NCBI RefSeq assembly: GCF_000512585.2
Contig: NC_089246.1
Location: 682,001-746,000 of the forward strand
DNA: 64,000 nucleotides
Source: Kwoniella bestiolae CBS 10118
Taxonomy: Eukaryota > Basidiomycota > Tremellomycetes > Tremellales > Cryptococcaceae
Reading direction: 5' to 3'
In this document: positions 58,101 to 64,000 of the stretch, in pieces
Position numbering within the stretch: the stretch's first letter is position 1
Layout of the letters: each line of letters starts with the position of its first letter
Notes under the pieces: generated by a model
Told to the model about the DNA's origin: nothing
The model's input: only the letters and a program-made list of their open reading frames with translations
The model's database searches: none
Position numbers and translations under genes: made by a program

Positions 58101-60868
58101 GGACGAAGATGATGAAGCAGAGTATGGAGATGATGAAGGTCTAGAACACTCCGCTGTCATTGGCAGAGTCACGGGCTTCGCCAAGACCTCACCAGTCAGA
58201 AGAGAGCCTTTCAAAGGCCAATTCGCTTTCCAACAACATGTCGCCACTATGCCTCGTCAAGAAAGTCATGCTTCTTTCGGTGCTCCTGAACCTGTTCTTG
58301 CTCTTCCAGACGTGGCTCCCACCCACGGACGTCGACGGGGTCATCATCGAGGGGAATCCGGTCTTAGTATCGCTACTATGTCAAGTATCGGTTCGGTCAT
58401 CGGTACAGGTAGTGAACGTGAATACACAAACTACTTCGAAGTCAACTTTACCAATCAACATGGTCACTCTCGTCATCAATCTATCACCGAGACTATTCAT
58501 GAAGCTTCTGACGAAAATTCGCCAAAGAGGGTAACCTCACAAACCTCATTGTCAAGTGTCAACCAGATGGGTGCTAGACCCACCACTCGAAGAGGTCACC
58601 ACCGTCGAAACTCTTCTATCGTGTCTGTTGACTCGCTCAGTGAGACTATCGGTCATAACTTCTCTATTGGTCCTCCCATCAGTTCTCGAAACAGTCGTTA
58701 TGGATATATCAGCAAACATCGACGAAATGCTTCTGGGGAAAGTACCTTCGGTCGACCAGACTGGGCAGCTCACCGACGAAACTCCTCATCAATGTCTACC
58801 ACCTCCAATTTCTCCATTTCTCAGATCGTCCGACCTGGTCTGGGAGATAGAATGTTCCAACTTGATGGTGGAGTTCAATTGACCTCTATTACCGGTTCGC
58901 CACCCGATGAGCAATCTGAATCCAGACATACTAGGAAGTCGTCCTGGGATAGCTTGTTCGATGGCACTCAGAGTAAGATTGAGGATTCGTTATTCGATAA
59001 CTCCCACCACCAGACACGAGACTCGATTTTCGATTCCGATACTTCTTTCAATCGATCTTCGGCAGATGGTGATTCCCTTTTCGGACCGGAACAAAGCTCT
59101 CCAAAGAAGAATTTCTTCCTCAAGGAACTGAGACCTATCTCAACTGTTAGTACGGCTACTAATGGATCTAATGGGGATGATACCTTCCAACATGTGCAGA
59201 AGTACATGCAGAATGTCGTTACTCCCGTTAAAGCTATGGCTAAGGAGATTGAAGCTTGTCTACAAGCTGATGGGGAGAATATGTCCAATATGAGTGAGTC
59301 CCATCCTATCGTACTAAAAGAAGCAAAGGGTGCTAAATCGAAAGTTGACATAGCTCCTCTCGGTAAGATGAAGACCAGACGCAACACAATTCGACAAATG
59401 CTCGGATCATCTATCTCTCGACCCCAAAGACCTGACCGTAGGAGACCAGCCCACTTGATTTTGACCGAACCTCCTCTCGATACACCTGGTCTCACATCAC
59501 CTTCAGCCTCCGAAACTTCCAGTAGATTATCTCTCGATACCAACGCAGCGTCTATCAACCTTGGTCGACGAACCAGACCAACGGGGGCGGGACATTACAG
59601 GCAAAAGTCCTCTGCTGGTGTGAATGTCGACGCTACCATCCATGAAATGCCTTCTATGGCTACCCTCCGAGCTAACAAGTCTTCTGCAAGTCCCCGACCT
59701 CGCGGTCAGGTCTCACGTGAACCTACTATTGTGGGAGTTGACGATCTGGGTAAACAAGATGAGTTTGATAGGATGAGGTCGGTGAGAAACTGGGTAGAAT
59801 GGGAGAGAGAAGCTGTAGATGAATTTAGGAAGACGAAGAATTGCTGGAGGGATAGCGAGGAATCTAAACATGCTTTGGAAGGTGAGCTATCTCCTTAAGC
59901 TGTGTTGCCCAACCCAAAAGATGGTAGCTAACTGAATTTGTGATCATGACCCAGATTGGAAAATGCCCACCACGACGGAAGAGATCGCAGCCTTCCTTGC
60001 CCAGTCCACTCAGTCGTACAAACCATTAGACCAACTACCTCTCGGTAAAATTGCTCATCGACGTAAATCCTCTCTAAGCGACTCAAGAGGTTTATGTTCG
60101 CCTTACGGTCTGCCTCTCCCCAAACCCAACCAAGTGATCAACAAACCCAAGATGTCGCTAACGACGAAGTACGAAAAGAAGAATTCGACATCTTCGACCA
60201 TCTCCGCATCGTCCGCATTCGCGTTCGCATTCCCCTTCCCGGAGGATGTTCCTGAAGCTCCGCCCGTACCTGCTCAGCCCATCCCAGCGGTATTCGCCCA
60301 AATCGTTAACGATACAGACACACATACTCCGCCTTCGCCTCCTAAAGCTGCGCCTGCATTCAACTTCAACCTCCCTTCGGCTAGGATGACGACCTCAACG
60401 GTAGATCATTTTGGAATCAAGTATATCCTCGAGAGCGATACTTCAACCAAAGAGGAGAGCGAGAAGAAGAGAAACAGAGTGACCAGTACGGCCAGACGAG
60501 CAGCGCTGGGATGGGGTAGACGAAGGAATTCCGATGGACCGGAGAAGACTATTGGATTAGGGTATAGAGGTGAGGTGGTTATGCCTAATTCGGCGGTACC
60601 GTTGCAAATGAGAGATACCAACTTGGCATCTAGATCAAATGGTATGGACATGGAGAAAGGATCGAGCAACAAGAAGAAGAAGATTAATGTGTTTGATGAG
60701 ACACTCCCTTCTGAAGGGACCAAGAAGAATCTCTTCACGGTGAGGGATCAAGAGAATACGAATACGACGTCGAAGGTATCTACCAAGATGAACGTCAAGA
60801 CTCGAAGTCCCGTTAAGAAGAGGACGTTGAGACAGGTGGTCAGTACACCTCGTACCCTGAGAGTGTGA
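55165..60868 (+). CDS. Giant disordered Ser-rich protein with eight HxRxxS motifs (5 exons, 1827 aa)
   Basis: Exons: 55165-55916, 55973-56298, 56349-57011, 57053-59881, 59955-60868; all joins keep frame. No globular domain is recognised. Composition is Ser/Pro/Thr/Arg-rich with poly-Pro stretches, an acidic patch (about 58099-58145) and basic C-terminus. Eight H-x-R-x-x-S sites, the NDR/LATS kinase consensus, lie between 58342 and 60073. Four D-S-[LI]-F-[DG] repeats lie at 58948-59085. The segment RNWVEWEREAVDEFRKTKN (about 59785-59850) is the only clearly helical, well-ordered-looking block and may be the conserved core. I infer a cytoplasmic or cortical scaffold phosphorylated by AGC kinases; no family name can be given. 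Confidence 0.85.
58342..60073 (+). other. Cluster of eight HxRxxS phosphosite motifs (coding)
   Basis: Codons for H-x-R-x-x-S occur at 58342-58359, 58464-58481, 58597-58614, 58717-58734, 58771-58788, 58927-58944, 59593-59610 and 60056-60073. Peptides: HHRGES, HSRHQS, HHRRNS, HRRNAS, HRRNSS, HTRKSS, HYRQKS, HRRKSS. This is the specificity of Cbk1/Orb6 (NDR) kinases; the R-x-x-S core would also suit other AGC kinases. Confidence 0.6.
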
Positions 60869-61499
60869 GCTGGTTGCTTTGGGGTAGGATTTGGTGTGAA
60901 AATGGAATTGGAATGGAATTAAATTGGGCTGATGCTTTTTTTCTTTCATATTACTTTGCTTTTTCTTTCGTTTTGCTCATTACACTTGCTTTTGCTTTCT
61001 CTTTCGCCGCTCTTTGTATCTAGATATATTGCTTTCCTCTTCTGATCCGGTTTTTCGATAATAGTTCTTGCTTGGACATTCCATTTGGTTCAAGTGATAT
61101 AGCTTTACCATAAGCTTGAGAATACACGTAAAAATATCTAGTCTTGTTAATTAATTGAGTTAAATAGATAAGACGTAAATAGGTATATAATGTTTATTAT
61201 GGTATGGTATGGTATACAATTATTGGGTGCATGATATATAGCATCGAGTAGCTGTATCACTAAGGCCTGGTTGCAAGATTTATCATCATTCATTTTCATT
61301 ATATATTCATTATATGTCGTTTCTATTATAGATGAAGTCTAAGAGAAACCTACAGTAAGTCTATGCAGTACAAAGTAGACAAGCGAACGAGTATTTCCGA
61401 TGATACATCGGAGAGAGGTATTCGAGGGATCGGCGGAGGAACATGGGATGGGATCTGCGCCCTAGGACCCATCCATTGAGATTGAGATCGGATGATCCA
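60869..61499. other. Convergent 3' region
   Basis: About 630 bases, very AT- and T-rich to about 61330, between convergent stop codons. No gene or structured element recognised. Confidence 0.45.
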
Positions 61500-64000
61500 T
61501 CACCTGAAATTCAGCTTGATAAGGAATAAAAGGATATTCATCGATACGTGAACCGATGCCCAGCCTAAACAACCACATTCAATCAGTATCATATCAGTCA
61601 ACATTCCCCCAATCTGAGTGATGTTTGTAAATGTGTGAGTAGAGGACTCACCACAAGCAGGCACTACAGTATAATACACTCTATTAGCTCACACTACGAC
61701 CAACTCAGTGAGTGAATTACCGGACACACTCACCCAACTCGGGATACTCTCTCATCTCATCCAATCCAATCTGCGAGACATTCACGCCGAACGACAAACC
61801 CATGAGTAATCTAGCTATGAACGAGCTTATCAATTCGGAGCCCTGTCATGTCAAGGTGCGATATATCAGCTACGATACACTGCTTGGTATGAACCAAGCA
61901 GGGGTTGAAAGCAGAGTAGGTTACTCACCCAGATGATCGAGGAGGCTATGAAAGTTAGGGGGAAAGTATATGGATCTTCTGGAGTGGGATCGAATCGGAA
62001 GAAGGCATATATATCTAACAAACGAAAACAAAACAGGGTTATAGAATTAGCGATCATGATCTTGGCTGCCTAGGACAGTCTAGAACAGTAACACCGACTC
62101 ACGCTGATTAGGTCCAAAATGCAAGATTGATAACCAGCCTACCCAACACCAATGCCAATTCCAAATCAGCTGCTCATGGTTTTTCACGCAGGTGCGATGA
62201 AGGGAAGATGGAGTCCGAAAGAAAGATGGACGGTGACTTACCCAGAAATCCCACCATAGTCACATTCTGAGCCAGCCCCCTACAATAAAAGCTCGTAGCT
62301 ACATTTTCGACGTGTTCTTCCCATGGTGTTGGGTACCCTACTAATACCTGGAGTAGACGATGGTATGTATGTGACATCTGAAATGGGAAGATTATGATGA
62401 CTGATATAGAGGAGAGGAGTTGGACGGTAGCGTATTGGGTTGGTGAGCGGAGACGGGCGAACTGTCGTGGAAAGTATCAATCAGCTTCAAAGACTTTAAC
62501 CGTGATCGTACATGACGATTGGTTGGGATGGTAGAAAGGTAGAAAGGGTACTGACCAAATTACGATAAAATACATGGTACACTAGTTGGAAGAACAATTT
62601 GTATAAGAATAGCAGAGCTCTACTCCGCACTTTGGACGAGAGGATGAAGAATGATATCTGAGCTAGAAGTTGGACCGCTGCGATGAATGATCAGCCGGCG
62701 TTCATAGGAAAGAGTAAAAGTGGACTCACTGATAACCCATGAGTACACCCAGGTACCAGCATCCAAAGAAGTATGAGGCAGAGTCGTAAGATACAGACTT
62801 GCGTATGCTACATACACAGGAACTCTTGATCAGCTATTCCATGCCATAATAAGTAGTGTAGTAGCTGATCTCACCTTGCCCCGCTATGAGGGAGAAACAA
62901 GCAATAGCCAAACAAGTCATGAACCATAGGAACCTCAACCACGATGCTGGAAAGCGTCGCGAGAGATGACCGCCTAGGAAGCTGCATAATAAGACAATAT
63001 CAGCTACGATCAAGGTGAACTAGTGATACCACATGATGACTTTGCTGCCTCAATCGGATACTCACATCTGCGTGACGGTCGATAACGGTTGTCTATACGT
63101 ATGTCTCTTATCCCTCTTCAGTTTTGAGAAACACGCTATAGCAGGCATCAACATTGCGATGAATGATAGGGTTACCCAGAAGGCTATGTGAAGTCACCAG
63201 AATCAAATTAGCAAGATTTCGATCTTACAAATACCATGAACGTGGGACATGTTGTTCCATTCGACTACCCTGCTCCTCGACCTCCTCTCTCGCATTTCGC
63301 GCCCAATAGTATGTTGAAGCCATCACTCACTCTTCCGTTCCCAGTCTACCCCACCATCCACAGGATCCTTATTACTCTCCCACCTCTTCCTCAACCCGAA
63401 CAAATCTAAATGATGGGCTGATAGTCCTAGTAGTAACGTCGAGGACCACGTCAGGGCATAGGAGATCTTACCGCCTAGCTTTGATGGCCACCAGTCTGAT
63501 ACAGCTTATCAATCTCTGGCCACTTCTGTCAAACAAGGAGAGAACACTCACTCAGACGATAAAGCGAGAAAAGGTTGGTGATGAAGAACAAAGCCACTGC
63601 CAAATACATGCTATCGAGGATTTAGCAAACTTCACATTTCGAATCTATGCTCAGAGCTGACTCACCCAAAATACCTGTCTCAATGTATCCTGGTCAGCTT
63701 CGGTATGCCACGATGGTATTGGGAAGCTGACTCACCAGATCAAGAAGAAGTAGAAATTTACGTCCAGCGGTAGATCCCTGTCGTCCTCTCCCCCTTCTCC
63801 GCCTGTAGCAGGAGTAGATACAGTCGAATTATCTTTCGGTCGTTTAGGCCAGGATGGTATTTCGGGAAAAGGATCGTCTTTGTACGGATCTGAGACGGGG
63901 AAAGGGAGGGAGACCCAGATCCATACCTGTATGAATATAACACATCATTGCAATAGTCAGCGGGAATCCCAAACCGGGGAGGAGGGAATACGAGGAGATG
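61500..64000 (-). CDS. Polytopic membrane protein, 3' part only (at least 14 exons, 458 aa in window)
   Basis: The 5' end lies beyond 64000. Exons in transcript order: 63736-63926, 63666-63674, 63552-63610, 63331-63495, 63066-63183, 62875-62981, 62730-62807, 62556-62677, 62242-62461, 62103-62138, 61929-62014, 61734-61842, 61652-61663, 61500-61564; phases agree at every join. About nine to ten hydrophobic helices are seen, for example MYLAVALFFITNLFSLY, FWVTLSFIAMLMPAIACF and LRFLWFMTCLAIACFSLIAG. Between the first two lies a hydrophilic loop with Asp/Pro-rich and KRWESNKDP segments. I recognise no transporter signature, so no function is offered. Exons of 9 and 12 nt are notable; skipping the 9-nt exon also keeps frame. 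Confidence 0.72.

Noticed and set aside
1..64000. Searches by eye for transposons, terminal repeats, tRNA A/B boxes, CRISPR-like arrays and a defence or biosynthetic cluster
   Set aside because: None found; neighbouring genes are unrelated housekeeping genes with ordinary fungal gene structure.

Overview
This window reads as intron-dense nuclear DNA of a basidiomycete yeast. Coding exons are interrupted every 50-300 bases by introns of about 35-170 nt (a few longer) with GTRAGT-like donors, a recurrent branch-point context GCTGAC/GCTAAC, and CAG/TAG acceptors. Protein sequences resemble those of Tremellomycetes, and I infer a Kwoniella/Cryptococcus-type genome; the genus is not proven. I saw no transposon, rRNA, tRNA or CRISPR array.

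Layout, left to right. 578-3817(+): Hel2/ZNF598 ribosome-collision E3 ligase. 4119-5118(-): Ctf8. 5535-6967(+): HAD phosphatase. 7318-9765(-): DDX41 helicase, divergent from 10317-14926(+): exportin Crm1. 15669-16298(+): small secreted protein A. 16299-20309: a 4-kb stretch without a convincing gene, upstream of 20310-22584(+), a disordered nuclear-type protein. 23384-24952(-): mitochondrial glycine carrier Hem25. 25225-26431(+): coiled-coil protein. 26666-27466(-): Pol III subunit Rpc11. 27896-28882(+): serine-less alpha/beta hydrolase. 29237-33382(-): secreted GH37 trehalase. 33930-37062(-): Xaa-Pro aminopeptidase. 37424-40626(+): CorA Mg transporter. 41057-44236(-): EF-hand NADH dehydrogenase. 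44609-45266(-) and 46072-46719(-): secreted proteins B (frameshifted) and C. 47028-47320(-): possible 85-residue gene. 47647-52820(-): Yor1-type ABC transporter. 52821-55164: 2.3-kb divergent promoter/leader. 55165-60868(+): 1827-residue disordered protein carrying eight HxRxxS motifs. 61500-64000(-): 3' part of a polytopic membrane protein whose 5' end lies off the window.

Most genes are single-copy housekeeping genes that do not form a pathway cluster. The undescribed material is of two kinds. First, a three-member family of small secreted proteins shares a signal peptide, a dibasic KR site, a two-cysteine layout and two phase-0 introns at matching sites; one copy is shifted by one base. 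Second, the giant low-complexity protein has a phosphosite pattern matching the NDR/LATS (Cbk1/Orb6) kinase consensus. Other points: Crm1 carries Thr at the leptomycin-B cysteine position, the predicted hydrolase lacks its nucleophile serine, and a CRE palindrome with three CCCCT boxes lies upstream of the trehalase.

All exon coordinates were assigned by hand from splice signals, reading-frame continuity and family resemblance. None is transcript-verified.
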